64,000 nucleotides of DNA from Oceanicoccus sagamiensis (GTDB lineage Bacteria; Pseudomonadota; Gammaproteobacteria; Pseudomonadales; Dasaniaceae). The DNA lies in assembly GCF_002117105.1 (NCBI RefSeq), contig NZ_CP019343.1:3968001-4032000 (forward strand). Reading direction: 5' to 3'. The notes under the pieces were generated by a model, which made no database searches, had not been told where the DNA came from, and saw only the letters and a program-made list of their open reading frames with translations. A program made the position numbers and the translations under genes. The first letter of the stretch is position 1; each line of letters begins with the position of its first letter. Shown here one piece after another: positions 35,486 through 45,762 of this stretch.

Positions 35486-37336
35486 ATGATCAGAAACCTA
35501 TTAGTAGCTTTCAGCATTTACACTCTGGCTACTTCCGCCCTGGCAGCCCCCGACAACCACTCAAGCCTAATCCACGGTATTGCCATGCATGGCGAGGTAA
35601 AATACCCCGCTGATTTCCAACGCTTTGACTACACCTCGGCCCAAGCCGTTAAAGGCGGTACTCTCAGGCGGGGCCTGCAAGGCACCTTTGATAGCCTTAA
35701 CCCCTTTATTGCCAAGGGCAGCTCAGGGGATAAGCTAAGCCTGCTTTATGACACCTTAACCGTACAGTCCGGCGATGAAGCGTTTAGCCAATATGGCTTG
35801 CTGGCCGAGCATATAGAAATACCGGAAGACCGCAGCTGGGTTATCTTCCATCTGCATAAAACCGCCAAATTCCATGATGGTGAAGCGGTTAAAGCCTCGG
35901 ATGTTGTCTTCACCTTTAATTTACTGATGGAACAGGGTGCGCCCTTTTATCGCTCCTATTACGGTGGTGTCAGCACCGTTGAGGCACTTTCCCCCCATCA
36001 AGTGAAGTTCACCTTTAAAGACGGCGTTAACCGGGAGCTGGCCTTAATTATTGGCCAACTGCCGGTATTACCAGAGCATTATTGGAGCAGCCGCGACTTT
36101 AGTGCCTCTTCACTGGAGTTTCCTCTGGGCAGTGGCCCCTATCAAATCCAGTCCGCCGACGCCGGTAGAAGTATTGTTTACCAACGGGTTAAAGATTACT
36201 GGGCAGAAGACTTGCCGGTTAACCGCGGCATCAATAATTTTGACACCATACAAATCGATTACTACAAAGATGGCGTGGTAGTGCTGGAAGCTTTAAAAGC
36301 CGGCCGCTTTGATTTTCGCTGGGAAAATATTTCCAAGCAATGGGCCACCAGTTATACCGGCCCGGCATTTGATCAGGGCCTATTGCAAAAATCCATGATT
36401 GAACACGACAACCCGTCCGGTATGCAGTGTTTTTTAATCAACCTGCGAAAGGATAAATTTAAAGATAGCCGAGTGCGCCAGGCATTAAATTATGCCTTTG
36501 ATTATGAGTGGTCTAATAAGAATTTATTTTATGGCCTCTATGCCCGCACCAATAGCTTCTTTGCCAACTCTGAACTGGCCTCCTCCGGTATTCCCGAAGG
36601 TCGCGAACTGGAGATATTAGAAGAGTTTCGGGGCAGCGTGCCAGACAGTGTATTTACCCAAACCTATACAAACCCCATCAGCGATGGCAGCGGCAATAAC
36701 CGGGGCAACCTGCGCAAAGCAGCCAAGTTACTAAAAGAAGCGGGCTGGGTAGTCAAAGACAACCAACTGGTTAACGCCAAAACCGGGCAACCCTTTACCA
36801 TTGAAATGATTATTTACGCCCCCTCTTCTGAGCGCATTGTTAACCCCTATGCCAAGGCCCTAAAACGTCTTGGCATTGTGATGACGGTTAAAAATGTAGA
36901 GATTTCTCAATATATTAATCGCATGCGTAGCTTTGACTATGACATGGTAACCGGCGGCATGGGCCAATCACTGTCACCGGGCAATGAGCAAATGGAATAC
37001 TGGCATTCCAGTTCGGCGGATAAACAAGGCAGCCGAAACTATGCCGGCATCCAAAATAAAGCCATTGATAAACTGGTAGAGCTGGTCATCGCCGCCCCCA
37101 GTCGCGAGGAACTGGTTTATCGTACTCGTGCTCTGGATCGAGTGTTATTACATAACCATTATGTTGTGCCGCAATTTCATAGTGGTGCGCATCGCATCGC
37201 CTACTGGGATAAATTTGGCCAACCCGATATCGCCCCTAAATATGACTCCGGCTATAGCATGGGTTTAATGACCTGGTGGGTTGACCCGGACAAAGAAAAG
37301 CAACTTAACAACGCCAAACAATCCATCAAGCAGTAA
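35486..37336 (+). CDS. yejA: Peptide-binding protein of a YejABEF-type ABC importer
   Basis: This is the 616-residue periplasmic solute-binding protein of the oligopeptide (SBP family 5) class. I set the start at the ATG at 35486 because it opens a signal peptide ([20 protein letters not shown]). The more distal TTG at 35441 would prefix polar residues. [20 protein letters not shown] and [19 protein letters not shown] are YejA-like. In enteric bacteria this importer brings in peptides and microcin C. It is the first gene of a four-gene operon. Confidence 0.92.
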   Translation: MIRNLLVAFSIYTLATSALAAPDNHSSLIHGIAMHGEVKYPADFQRFDYTSAQAVKGGTLRRGLQGTFDSLNPFIAKGSSGDKLSLLYDTLTVQSGDEAFSQYGLLAEHIEIPEDRSWVIFHLHKTAKFHDGEAVKASDVVFTFNLLMEQGAPFYRSYYGGVSTVEALSPHQVKFTFKDGVNRELALIIGQLPVLPEHYWSSRDFSASSLEFPLGSGPYQIQSADAGRSIVYQRVKDYWAEDLPVNRGINNFDTIQIDYYKDGVVVLEALKAGRFDFRWENISKQWATSYTGPAFDQGLLQKSMIEHDNPSGMQCFLINLRKDKFKDSRVRQALNYAFDYEWSNKNLFYGLYARTNSFFANSELASSGIPEGRELEILEEFRGSVPDSVFTQTYTNPISDGSGNNRGNLRKAAKLLKEAGWVVKDNQLVNAKTGQPFTIEMIIYAPSSERIVNPYAKALKRLGIVMTVKNVEISQYINRMRSFDYDMVTGGMGQSLSPGNEQMEYWHSSSADKQGSRNYAGIQNKAIDKLVELVIAAPSREELVYRTRALDRVLLHNHYVVPQFHSGAHRIAYWDKFGQPDIAPKYDSGYSMGLMTWWVDPDKEKQLNNAKQSIKQ

Positions 37337-37353
37337 GCGGGCTAACCTTACCT

Positions 37354-38430
37354 ATGGCCAACTATATACTGCGACGACTGCTACTGATTATTCCGACTCT
37401 ATTTGGGATAATGGTAGTTAACTTCCTGATTATTCAGGCAGCACCCGGTGGCCCCGTCGACCAAATGATCGCCCAGCTACAGGGCCTCGATGTTAGCGCC
37501 ACAGCCCGTATTAGTGGCTCCAGCGGTGGCGATACCGGCCAGACCAGTGATGGCGGCAAGTATCAGGGGCTTGAGCCAGAAGTGGTCGCCGCTATTGAAA
37601 AGATGTACGGCTTTGATAAACCTATGTCCGAACGGTTTTGGGATATGGTCGTTAATTATAGCCAGCTCGATTTTGGCGATAGCTTTTTCCGCAATACCTC
37701 CGTGATTGATTTAATGATTGAAAAACTGCCGGTCTCGATTTCGCTGGGACTGTGGAGCACCCTGCTGGTTTACCTGATTTCCATTCCGCTGGGCATTCAT
37801 AAAGCGATTAACCATGGCAATCGCTTCGATGTCTGGAGCAGCACAGTGATTACGGTGAGTTATGCAATACCGGGTTTTCTGTTTGCGATAATGTTGATTG
37901 TGCTGTTTGCCGGCGGCAGCTATCTGGACTGGTTTCCCCTGCGTGGTTTAAGCTCGGATAACTTTGAAGAGCTCAGTACTGTTGGCAAAATTAAAGATTA
38001 TTTTTGGCATCTGGCACTACCACTGACCGCCTATACCATAGGCGGCTTTGCCACTTTAACCATGCTCACCAAAAACTCCTTTCTCGATGAAATCAATAAA
38101 CAATATGTGGTGACTGCCAGAGCCAAAGGACTGGAAGAAAACAAAGTACTTTACCACCATGTTTTTAGAAACGGCATGCTAATTATTATTGCCGGCTTTC
38201 CCGCCGCCTTTCTCACCATGTTTTTTACCGGCTCCATGCTGATTGAAGTGATTTTCTCGCTGGATGGTTTGGGCCTATTGGGTTACGAGTCGGTTATCAA
38301 CCGCGACTACCCGGTTATTTTTGCCACACTATTTATTTTTACCTTGATGGGCCTGTTACTGAAATTGCTCAGCGACCTGACCTATGTCTGGATAGACCCC
38401 CGGATTGATTTTGAATCGAGGGGTGGCTAA
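37354..38430 (+). CDS. yejB: Peptide ABC importer permease YejB
   Basis: This 358-residue permease has the YejB start [28 protein letters not shown] and a periplasmic loop of about 65 residues. Further helices lead to the EAA-type coupling loop [19 protein letters not shown] about 250. It pairs with YejE to form the channel and lies 17 bases after yejA. Confidence 0.94.
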   Translation: MANYILRRLLLIIPTLFGIMVVNFLIIQAAPGGPVDQMIAQLQGLDVSATARISGSSGGDTGQTSDGGKYQGLEPEVVAAIEKMYGFDKPMSERFWDMVVNYSQLDFGDSFFRNTSVIDLMIEKLPVSISLGLWSTLLVYLISIPLGIHKAINHGNRFDVWSSTVITVSYAIPGFLFAIMLIVLFAGGSYLDWFPLRGLSSDNFEELSTVGKIKDYFWHLALPLTAYTIGGFATLTMLTKNSFLDEINKQYVVTARAKGLEENKVLYHHVFRNGMLIIIAGFPAAFLTMFFTGSMLIEVIFSLDGLGLLGYESVINRDYPVIFATLFIFTLMGLLLKLLSDLTYVWIDPRIDFESRGG

Positions 38431-38432
38431 AT

Positions 38433-39470
38433 ATGTTGTTAAATAGCGATAATTTAAGCGCCATCAATCAACGGCGCTGGCTAACCTTTAAATCTAACCG
38501 GCGCGGCTACTACAGCACCTGGATATTTTTACTACTGTTTACCCTAAGCCTGTTTGCCGAGTTTATCGCCAACGATAAACCGATACTGGTGAGCTACGAT
38601 GGCAGCTATTATTCACCCACGTTTTTCTCCTACCCTGAGACCACCTTTGGCGGCGACTTTGAAACCGAGGCGGAATATTCTGACCCTTATGTCGTTGAAT
38701 TGATTAACGAGAAAGGCTGGCTACTATGGCCGCTGATCCCCTATAGCTATGACACCCATATAGCCGACCTGCCCACACCGGCCCCCTCTCCTCCCAGTCA
38801 ACAAAACTGGCTGGGGACCGATGATCAGGCTCGGGATGTTTTTGCCCGGGTGATTTATGGCTTTAGGGTCTCCGTACTCTTTGCGCTGGCACTGACTCTG
38901 GGTAGCTCGGTGATGGGGGTAGCGGCGGGAGCTGTGCAAGGTTATTACGGTGGCACAATTGACCTACTGGGCCAGCGCTTTATCGAAATATGGAGTGGAC
39001 TGCCGGTGTTATTTTTACTGATTATTCTGTCCAGTATTATTACCCCCAGTATCTGGTGGCTACTGGGTATTATGTTGTTATTTAGCTGGACCCAGTTGGT
39101 TGATGTGGTCAGAGCGGAATTTTTACGGGGCCGCAATCTTGAATATGTTAAAGCCGCCAGAGCTATGGGGGTTAGCAATCAGCTGATTATGTACCGCCAT
39201 ATTCTACCCAATGCGATTGTGGCAACACTGACCTATATGCCCTTTATTTTAACCGGTGCGATCACAACCTTAACCTCGCTGGACTTTCTCGGCTTTGGCC
39301 TGCCGCCGGGCTCCGCTTCCCTCGGCGAATTAGTAGCGCAGGGAAAAGGTAATCTTCACGCTAGCTGGCTGGGTATCAGTGCCTTTGCCATTCTTTCGAT
39401 TATGTTAACGTTATTAGTGTTTGTGGGTGAAGCTGTGCGCGACGCCCTCGACCCAAGGCTGGTGAAATGA
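38433..39470 (+). CDS. yejE: Peptide ABC importer permease YejE
   Basis: This 345-residue permease has an N-terminal helix (about 27-45). Its long periplasmic segment contains NDKPILVSYDGSYYSPTF, characteristic of YejE, and the motif NWLGTDDQARDVFARV. The coupling loop is YVKAARAMGVSNQLIMYRHILPNA about 236. Its start is two bases past yejB and its end overlaps yejF by four bases (ATGA). Confidence 0.94.
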   Translation: MLLNSDNLSAINQRRWLTFKSNRRGYYSTWIFLLLFTLSLFAEFIANDKPILVSYDGSYYSPTFFSYPETTFGGDFETEAEYSDPYVVELINEKGWLLWPLIPYSYDTHIADLPTPAPSPPSQQNWLGTDDQARDVFARVIYGFRVSVLFALALTLGSSVMGVAAGAVQGYYGGTIDLLGQRFIEIWSGLPVLFLLIILSSIITPSIWWLLGIMLLFSWTQLVDVVRAEFLRGRNLEYVKAARAMGVSNQLIMYRHILPNAIVATLTYMPFILTGAITTLTSLDFLGFGLPPGSASLGELVAQGKGNLHASWLGISAFAILSIMLTLLVFVGEAVRDALDPRLVK

Positions 39471-41083
39471 ACCCATCCACTCCACTACTGGACGTGCAGC
39501 ATTTATCGACGGACTTTATCCAGGGCGACAATACCACCCATGCTGTGATTGATTTAAGCTTTACCATCGCCGCCGGGGAAACTCTGGCTATTGTCGGTGA
39601 AAGTGGCTCAGGCAAGTCAGTAACCGCCCATTCTATTTTGCGACTGCTTCCCTACCCGGTTGCCAAACACCCCGGTGGCCAGGTGTTTTTTCAAGGCAAG
39701 GAGCTGTTAAATATCAAGCCGGATAAATTGCGCAGTATCCGCGGCAATAATATCAGCATGATTTTTCAAGAACCCCTAACCGCGCTTAACCCGCTGCATA
39801 AAGTGGGTGACCAAATTGGCGAAGTCATCAGCCTGCACAAACAACTGCGCGGCGAGGCTTTAAAACAGCGTATTTTAGAATTGTTGCAACAGGTCGATAT
39901 TCCGGCAGAAAAAGCCAGTGCCTACCCCCATGAACTATCCGGTGGCCAGCGCCAGAGAATTATGATTGCCATGGCTATTGCCAATGAGCCCGACCTGCTG
40001 ATTGCAGATGAACCCACCACCGCGTTGGATGTGACGGTACAGGCGCAAATTTTAAAACTGTTAAAAACCATTCAGCAACGTATGGGCATGGCCATCCTGC
40101 TGATCACCCATGACCTGTCCGTTGTTAAACGAGTAGCCGATCGCGTTTTGGTTATGCAACACGGTAAACAGGTGGAACAAGCCACCACAGCAGAGCTATT
40201 TAGCCAGCCACAGCAAGACTATACCAAAACCTTATTGGATGCCGAACCCAGTGGCGAACCTGTACCACTGGATGTACAGGCTGAGCAACAACCGCTGCTG
40301 GAAAGCAAAGACCTTAGCGTTAACTTTGAAATAGGCAAACGCTGGTTTTTTCAACAACCGACATTATTTAACGCGGTAAACAATGCCGCAGTCAGTCTGT
40401 TAGCCGGTGAAACCCTGGGGGTTGTTGGTGAAAGCGGCTCCGGTAAAAGCACTCTGGCCATGGCGCTGTTGCGTATGGTTGATTCAGAGGGAGAGATTAA
40501 TTTTCAAGGGCAGACCATTAGCCAATACGATCAAAATGCCATGCGGCCGCTGCGCAAAGATATTCAAGTGGTGTTTCAAGACCCCTTTGGCAGCCTTAGC
40601 CCACGTTTATGCATTGCCGATATTATTAGCGAAGGATTAACGGTTCACCAACAACTCAGCGCTGCACAACGCGAGCAAAAGGTGATCGATATTTTGCAGG
40701 AGGTTGATCTTGACCCAGCTATCAGACACCGCTATCCCCATGAATTTTCTGGCGGCCAACGCCAGCGTATTGCCATCGCCCGGGCCGTTATTCTTGAACC
40801 AAAGTTAATTATTCTGGATGAACCAACCTCGGCACTGGATCGCTCGGTACAAGTACAGGTATTGGAATTACTTAAAAAGCTACAGCGTAAACACCAACTA
40901 AGCTATATCTTTATTAGCCATGATTTACAGGTAGTACGCTCCATCAGTCACCATACCATTGTAATGAAAGAGGGTGAGATTGTGGAAAGCGGTAGCAGTG
41001 AAGCTATCTTTAACCACCCTCAACAACGCTATACTCAAAACTTATTGGCAGCGGCCCTCTCCCCAACACTGGAGATGGATTAA
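39467..41083 (+). CDS. yejF: Peptide ABC importer fused ATPase YejF
   Basis: This 538-residue protein has two ATPase domains fused in tandem. The first has [14 protein letters not shown] about 42, LSGGQRQR about 160 and [11 protein letters not shown]. The second has [14 protein letters not shown] about 320, FSGGQRQR about 427 and [13 protein letters not shown] single polypeptide therefore supplies both nucleotide sites for YejB/YejE, the usual YejF arrangement. All catalytic Glu residues are present. Confidence 0.95.
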   Translation: MNPSTPLLDVQHLSTDFIQGDNTTHAVIDLSFTIAAGETLAIVGESGSGKSVTAHSILRLLPYPVAKHPGGQVFFQGKELLNIKPDKLRSIRGNNISMIFQEPLTALNPLHKVGDQIGEVISLHKQLRGEALKQRILELLQQVDIPAEKASAYPHELSGGQRQRIMIAMAIANEPDLLIADEPTTALDVTVQAQILKLLKTIQQRMGMAILLITHDLSVVKRVADRVLVMQHGKQVEQATTAELFSQPQQDYTKTLLDAEPSGEPVPLDVQAEQQPLLESKDLSVNFEIGKRWFFQQPTLFNAVNNAAVSLLAGETLGVVGESGSGKSTLAMALLRMVDSEGEINFQGQTISQYDQNAMRPLRKDIQVVFQDPFGSLSPRLCIADIISEGLTVHQQLSAAQREQKVIDILQEVDLDPAIRHRYPHEFSGGQRQRIAIARAVILEPKLIILDEPTSALDRSVQVQVLELLKKLQRKHQLSYIFISHDLQVVRSISHHTIVMKEGEIVESGSSEAIFNHPQQRYTQNLLAAALSPTLEMD

Positions 41084-41096
41084 AGGCTTTAACCCT

Positions 41097-42272
41097 ATGG
41101 ACTCCTCTAACAGCCTTTTTCAGTCAAGCTTTGCCGAACTGAGCTTGCAGCGTATACCACGTGCAAAACAGCAGAGCAATCCGCTTAGGGCCTGGGATGC
41201 CGCTGATGAATTACTGCTTAAACATCTGGCAGAGCAACAATTGCCCAGCAACGGGCAGAAGCTGTTAATTATCAACGATAGTTTTGGTGCATTAAGTTGC
41301 TCATTGGCCGACTATAGGGCCGACTACTGTATCAGCCACTGGAGTGACTCGTTAATCAGCCAACTGGCCTGCAAAGAAAATCTCGATGGCAACCATCTAG
41401 AAGACCGTATTGATTGGGTAGACAGTATCTCCAGCCCTAGCGGGCTATTCGATCTGGTATTAATCAAAGTACCCAAATCACTGGCACTGCTAGAGCATCA
41501 ACTGATTACATTACAGCCCCATGTTACGGAAAAGACTCTGGTTATCGCCGGTGGTATGGTCAAATATCTGCAAAAGTCCTATCAGCAATTATTTGAACAA
41601 TATCTGGGTAACACAACAACCTCACTGGCGGTTAAAAAAGCCCGACTTATCTTTGCTGGCACAGAAAAAACTACACAAGTTGCTCAATCACCTTACCCGC
41701 AACAAAACCACTATCAGGAAATTGACCTGCATATCAGCCAGCATGCCAATGTCTTTTCTCGGGACAAACTCGATATCGGCACTCGATTTATGCTGCAACA
41801 GTATCAACAGTTACCCTCTGCCAACAGCATTGTCGATTTGGGCTGTGGCAATGGCATACTCGGTATTATGGCCAAACGACTGCAACCAGAAGCCAGAGTC
41901 TATTTTATTGATGAGTCTTATATGGCAGTGGCATCTGCCCAGGATAATTATTTTAACGCACTAAATCTTGATAGCCAGCAAGAGCAGGATCGGCAGCAGT
42001 TTATGGTTAGCCACTGTCTGGAACAAACCCCTTTAACCGCTATTGATCTGATTCTCTGCAACCCGCCCTTTCACCAAAGCAATACCGTAGGCGATCAGAT
42101 TGCCTGGCAAATGTTTCAACAGAGTTTTAAAGCGCTAAACAAGCAAGGAAGATTATGGGTGATTGGTAATCGCCATCTGGACTACCACAATAAACTTAAA
42201 CGCCTCTTTGCTAACTGCAAGACGGTGGCAAGCAATAAAAAGTTCGTTATTTTAGAAGCGGTTAAACGCTAA
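41097..42272 (+). CDS. rlmG: 23S rRNA guanine-N2 methyltransferase, RlmG-like
   Basis: This 391-residue protein starts at the ATG at 41097 (MDSSNSLFQSSFAEL), 13 bases after yejF. It has two methyltransferase-like halves, as RlmG and RsmC do. The N-terminal half lacks a functional SAM motif. The C-terminal half has VDLGCGNGILGIMA about 246 and the NPPF catalytic motif in LCNPPFHQSN about 322. RlmG modifies G1835 in helix 68 of 23S rRNA. RsmC, acting on 16S rRNA, is a similar alternative, but the start RAWDAADELLL favours RlmG. Confidence 0.88.
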   Translation: MDSSNSLFQSSFAELSLQRIPRAKQQSNPLRAWDAADELLLKHLAEQQLPSNGQKLLIINDSFGALSCSLADYRADYCISHWSDSLISQLACKENLDGNHLEDRIDWVDSISSPSGLFDLVLIKVPKSLALLEHQLITLQPHVTEKTLVIAGGMVKYLQKSYQQLFEQYLGNTTTSLAVKKARLIFAGTEKTTQVAQSPYPQQNHYQEIDLHISQHANVFSRDKLDIGTRFMLQQYQQLPSANSIVDLGCGNGILGIMAKRLQPEARVYFIDESYMAVASAQDNYFNALNLDSQQEQDRQQFMVSHCLEQTPLTAIDLILCNPPFHQSNTVGDQIAWQMFQQSFKALNKQGRLWVIGNRHLDYHNKLKRLFANCKTVASNKKFVILEAVKR

Positions 42273-42274
42273 TA

Positions 42275-42799
42275 TTAGTCTCTTTCAAAGTACTGCTTCA
42301 TCGTTTGCTCACGCCCTTTCGCCGCATTAACAAAGCGATTGATTTTCTGTTCATAATAATAAAACCACTCGCCGGAACCACGGGTTCTACTGGCAGCACC
42401 ATAGACCATCGCCTGATAGGCCTCTAAAAATTCGGTGTACTGCTCTTCGCTTTCCATCGACAATTCATACAAGATTTCAAACTTCTTATTGACGGTAAAA
42501 ATACTCTCATCATCCATCTTACTTAAGTACTTACCATATTGCCCCTCTGCTCGGGACTTAACACTCACTATCTTCTTGGCAAAGAGCTCAACCCGGTTCT
42601 CGGGCTTTTTAGCTGTCATTGTCGAGGTCGTTTTATGGGCACTGGCCAAGGTAATCAGCCCTGCCACAAAGACAATCAGCAGCACCGGCATAAAGACAAT
42701 CCCGACCCAGAGTTGAGTAAAGGATTTTCTCCTGACCATCTCGATCTTATCTTCCAGAGTAACTTCCTGGGCCTCTGTATCGTCTTTGTCGTCAGCCAC
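42275..42799 (-). CDS. Unknown single-pass membrane protein, second of a coupled pair
   Basis: This 174-residue protein has an acidic cytoplasmic start (MADDKDDTEAQEVTLEDK), one transmembrane helix (about 31-53, VGIVFMPVLLIVFVAGLITLA) and a mainly helical domain of about 115 residues, likely periplasmic, with no Cys. The GTG start at 42799 shares its G with the preceding gene's TAG stop (TAGTG), so the two are translationally coupled. I do not recognise a family. The shared architecture suggests the two proteins form a membrane complex (inference). Confidence 0.7.
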   Translation of the reverse strand: MADDKDDTEAQEVTLEDKIEMVRRKSFTQLWVGIVFMPVLLIVFVAGLITLASAHKTTSTMTAKKPENRVELFAKKIVSVKSRAEGQYGKYLSKMDDESIFTVNKKFEILYELSMESEEQYTEFLEAYQAMVYGAASRTRGSGEWFYYYEQKINRFVNAAKGREQTMKQYFERD

Positions 42800-43356
42800 T
42801 ATTTTGCTCTCTTGATTAGCTTATCTAACTTGGCATTACGTTCGATACTTAAATCCTTTAAATCATCCAGCGTCTTATTGTGGATATCGAGCCATTTTTT
42901 AGAGCCTTTGCTCATAGCGGCAAGATCACTGGTGCCGGTTTTAATCGTCGTGACCAACTTCTGAAAATCCCGTTCGCGGGTCGATAAAAAGCCCTGATAA
43001 GGCGCCGCTTTCTCCAGACTACAGTCGCTGGCAATTTTATCTAACTGCTTGGTATAGGCAGTAATCTTTTTAAGCTCACTTTTACGAAAATCCGCCAACA
43101 ACATCAATTGCTGTTCCAGTGCAATAAATTGCTCTTCCAGCGGGTCTTCCTCTTCAATCTGGGAGGCTTCGGTCAAGGCGGATATCCGCAAGAACATAAC
43201 GGTCATCCCTGTAGCCATGACCGAAATAATAATGCCGGAAATGGCCATAGCAGCAATCATCAGGATCTTATTGGTCGCTGCCTGTTTTTCAACCTTCTTT
43301 AATAAATCTACCGGGTTGACCTCAGTCTCACCCTCATCCCTATCGTCTTCAGCCAT
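42799..43356 (-). CDS. Unknown single-pass membrane protein, first of a coupled pair
   Basis: This 185-residue protein has an acidic start (MAEDDRDEGETEVNP), one transmembrane helix (about 31-56) and a long charged, coiled-coil-prone region (about 65-180, rich in Glu, Lys, Leu and Gln), with one cysteine about 111. GGAGGAATAA gives a very good ribosome site. It precedes its partner with a one-base overlap. The pair lies between rlmG and a DsbA-like lipoprotein gene. The layout resembles neither MotB nor TolR despite the similar topology. The function is unknown. Confidence 0.7.
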   Translation of the reverse strand: MAEDDRDEGETEVNPVDLLKKVEKQAATNKILMIAAMAISGIIISVMATGMTVMFLRISALTEASQIEEEDPLEEQFIALEQQLMLLADFRKSELKKITAYTKQLDKIASDCSLEKAAPYQGFLSTRERDFQKLVTTIKTGTSDLAAMSKGSKKWLDIHNKTLDDLKDLSIERNAKLDKLIKRAK

Positions 43357-43439
43357 TTATTCCTCCAGCTATGAAAGGGTTAGTCTCTAATCTGCCTATT
43401 TGCTATTTACACTCTATATAGTAAGCCAAAATCGCTAAT

Positions 43440-44123
43440 TCACCACCAATCTGACGGTTGATTTTGCAACTCTTTTTCTAATAAATGCCTGGCTACAGCC
43501 AACAACTCCTGTGATGAGCCAAATTGCGATCCAGTAAGCAGGTATTTGCCGTTGATAAGAAAACTGGGGGTTGAGTTGATACTGGCCTTCTTCATCAAAG
43601 ATCCACTAAACGCCACTTTGCGGGCAATCAGTTCCGACGCATATAAGGTATCAAATTGCTGCCTATCAATACCCTGCTCCGCAAACAGACTGGCAATACG
43701 CGTTTTGTGAAAGTCCACATCCTTACTGACCCGCAAACTTAAAATACGGGTAAATAGCTGCATATGAAAATCGTGACCCAATTGCAACTCCTGGGCAATA
43801 TGGTAGGCATAGGCATGCACGACCATGACCTCACTCCAGATCGCTGGAGAACGCCCAACCAACAAGCCAGATGGCAGTGTTTTTTGCCAGTCCTGAAATA
43901 TGGGCTCAAAACGCTCACAATGAGGACAGCCATACCAAAATATCTCAATAAAATTGGGTGAAGGGCCTTCAGAGAATTTAATCGGTGTATCCAATACGAC
44001 AAATTCACTGTTAGCAAAATAGGTTTTACCATTGACCTCGATAAAACTTTCACTTTTTTGCTCACAGGCAAGCAACGTGGGCAGCAGTATAAACAGGGTC
44101 AAATATCTAAATATAGAAGCCAT
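43440..44123 (-). CDS. DsbA-like thiol:disulfide oxidoreductase, predicted lipoprotein
   Basis: This 227-residue thioredoxin-fold protein with the DsbA helical insert has active site CPHC at residues 66-69 (IFWYGCPHCERFEP) and the cis-Pro loop NSTPSFLING about 185. The N-terminus ends TLLACEQ, a lipobox with Cys20, so it should be a lipid-anchored periplasmic thiol oxidase rather than soluble DsbA. With Glu at +2 it is predicted to be sorted to the outer membrane by Lol. The membrane pair downstream has almost no cysteines, so it is not an obvious client. Confidence 0.88.
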   Translation of the reverse strand: MASIFRYLTLFILLPTLLACEQKSESFIEVNGKTYFANSEFVVLDTPIKFSEGPSPNFIEIFWYGCPHCERFEPIFQDWQKTLPSGLLVGRSPAIWSEVMVVHAYAYHIAQELQLGHDFHMQLFTRILSLRVSKDVDFHKTRIASLFAEQGIDRQQFDTLYASELIARKVAFSGSLMKKASINSTPSFLINGKYLLTGSQFGSSQELLAVARHLLEKELQNQPSDWW

Positions 44124-44146
44124 TATCGTTCTCTGGGTTATTGTTA

Positions 44147-45502
44147 TTAATGATCAGGATCCGCCAAGCTAAACAATGCCAGCACCTCACAGTGCGAAGT
44201 TTGTGGGAACATATCAGCCAAAGCGATTCGCGCTAGCTGGTAGCCCCCCGCCACTAAAATATCAGCATCGCGATATAAGGTTTTTGGGTTGCACGAAATA
44301 TACAATATTTTCTCCGCCGATGAATGCAGTAACTGCTGACACAAAGCCTCAGCGCCTGCCCTTGGGGGATCCAGCAATACTTTATTATAGGCCTGCGACC
44401 GTTTTCCACCACTGGCCATCAAATCAGCCACTTGAAAATCGGCATTGGCCAACTGATTAAGGGCGGCATTGCCTCTGGCCTTAGCCACCATATCAGCCAC
44501 TAACTCATAACCAGTCACCGCTTTAACCCGCCTGGCAATGGGCAATGTAAAATTACCAATACCACAGAAGTAATCTGCAACGCTATCTTGCTGATTTAAG
44601 GCCAGCCAATCGATGGCCGCATCAATCAGCTGCTGGTTTATCTGCGGATTGACCTGAGTAAAATCCGTCGCGGCAAACTGCATGTTTAGCTGACTCTGCA
44701 AAGTATAAAATAGCATTGCACTACCTTGCCTGAACAGTAATTGTTTTGCTTTGTCACCGGATTGATAAAGCTCAAACAGCAAGTCCTGTTGATCAGCAAA
44801 CTCTGCCAGTACTGCCTGATCTTCAGCGCACAATGCCTGCTTGGCTAACACCACAACTGCCAACTGCTGATTGGCAGCTTCGGTGATAGATAATTCCAGC
44901 AGGCTAGAACGTTGCTTTAAGCCAGCCAACACCGGTTTTATCCGGGGTAATAAAGCATTAATTGACGGTTTAACCACATGACACTCGGCAATATCCACCA
45001 CTTGATGACTGTTTGCCTGCCGAAACCCCAATAAAAAATGTTTGCGGTCCGCCTTAATCGCAAAACGCACACGGTGCCTATAATGCAGGGCCTGCCCTAA
45101 TAAGGAGTCATCAAACCGGGTGTCGCCCTGTAAGCCACTAAATTTGCTTTGCAGTGTTTTGCGCTTATAGTCACGTTGCGCAGTAGCGGCGAGGTGTTGC
45201 AGATTACAGCCTCCGCACTGTGAATAATACTGACATACCGGTGTTACCCGCTCAGCAGAAGCGTCTAACACCTTGACCACAACGGCTTCATCAAAGCGCT
45301 TATGGCTTTGCTGGTAATTGACTTCGACCTGTTCCCCCGCCAATGCGCCAGCCACAAAGACGGTCTTACCGTTTACCCGCGCCACACCACGGCCATCTTC
45401 AGCCAGCGACTCGATAGCCAGTGTATATTTTCCCGCAGGCACTTGCCGCCTCTTTGGCTTAAAGGTTCTTAAGGGTTTACTACTGGATCTGAATTTAGCC
45501 AA
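44147..45502 (-). CDS. rlmD: 23S rRNA uracil-C5 methyltransferase RlmD
   Basis: RlmD methylates U1939 of 23S rRNA. The 451-residue protein has a TRAM RNA-binding domain (about 20-78, YTLAIESLAEDGRGVARVNGKTVFV) and a 4Fe-4S cluster region (CQYYSQCGGCNLQH about 88-101, with the fourth Cys about 172 in IAECHVV). The class I methylase core has VADYFCGIGNFTLPIA, LDPPRAGA and the catalytic Cys in ILYISCNPKTLYRD. The start is TTG at 45502 with AGGTGG upstream, just past the small exported-protein gene. Confidence 0.94.
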   Translation of the reverse strand: MAKFRSSSKPLRTFKPKRRQVPAGKYTLAIESLAEDGRGVARVNGKTVFVAGALAGEQVEVNYQQSHKRFDEAVVVKVLDASAERVTPVCQYYSQCGGCNLQHLAATAQRDYKRKTLQSKFSGLQGDTRFDDSLLGQALHYRHRVRFAIKADRKHFLLGFRQANSHQVVDIAECHVVKPSINALLPRIKPVLAGLKQRSSLLELSITEAANQQLAVVVLAKQALCAEDQAVLAEFADQQDLLFELYQSGDKAKQLLFRQGSAMLFYTLQSQLNMQFAATDFTQVNPQINQQLIDAAIDWLALNQQDSVADYFCGIGNFTLPIARRVKAVTGYELVADMVAKARGNAALNQLANADFQVADLMASGGKRSQAYNKVLLDPPRAGAEALCQQLLHSSAEKILYISCNPKTLYRDADILVAGGYQLARIALADMFPQTSHCEVLALFSLADPDH

Positions 45503-45516
45503 AAGCTGCCACCTGC

Positions 45517-45762
45517 TTAACGATCAATGGGGACGGGTAAAAACGCTTTATACTGCTCCACACACTGACGCTTTCGCTTAGCCAATAAAATTTCCTCTGA
45601 GCGGGAATGAAATACCAGCTTATTGACCTGCTCACAAGGTATGGATTTAAAATAAGACCAATCCCGATCCACCACACGCATTGATGGCTTGGGCTCATCC
45701 TGCTTATCAATAGCAAAGCAGTTACTGGTAAATAACAGCGTAACAAACAACCATCGAATCAT
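45517..45762 (-). CDS. Small exported protein of unknown function
   Basis: The 81-residue protein starts at the ATG at 45762, which overlaps the helicase/nuclease stop (ATGA). The signal peptide is MIRWLFVTLLFTSNCFA, followed by a short polar mature part with two cysteines (CEQVNK and RQCVEQY) that could form a disulfide. I do not recognise the family. Its link to the helicase gene is coupling only. Confidence 0.6.
   Translation of the reverse strand: MIRWLFVTLLFTSNCFAIDKQDEPKPSMRVVDRDWSYFKSIPCEQVNKLVFHSRSEEILLAKRKRQCVEQYKAFLPVPIDR

Noticed and set aside
37354-41083. YejABEF considered as a dipeptide or nickel importer
   Set aside because: The fused double ATPase and the YejE-specific periplasmic segment identify the Yej type.
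42539-42964. 141-codon plus-strand frame across the membrane-protein pair
   Set aside because: Antisense to two coupled genes with good start signals.
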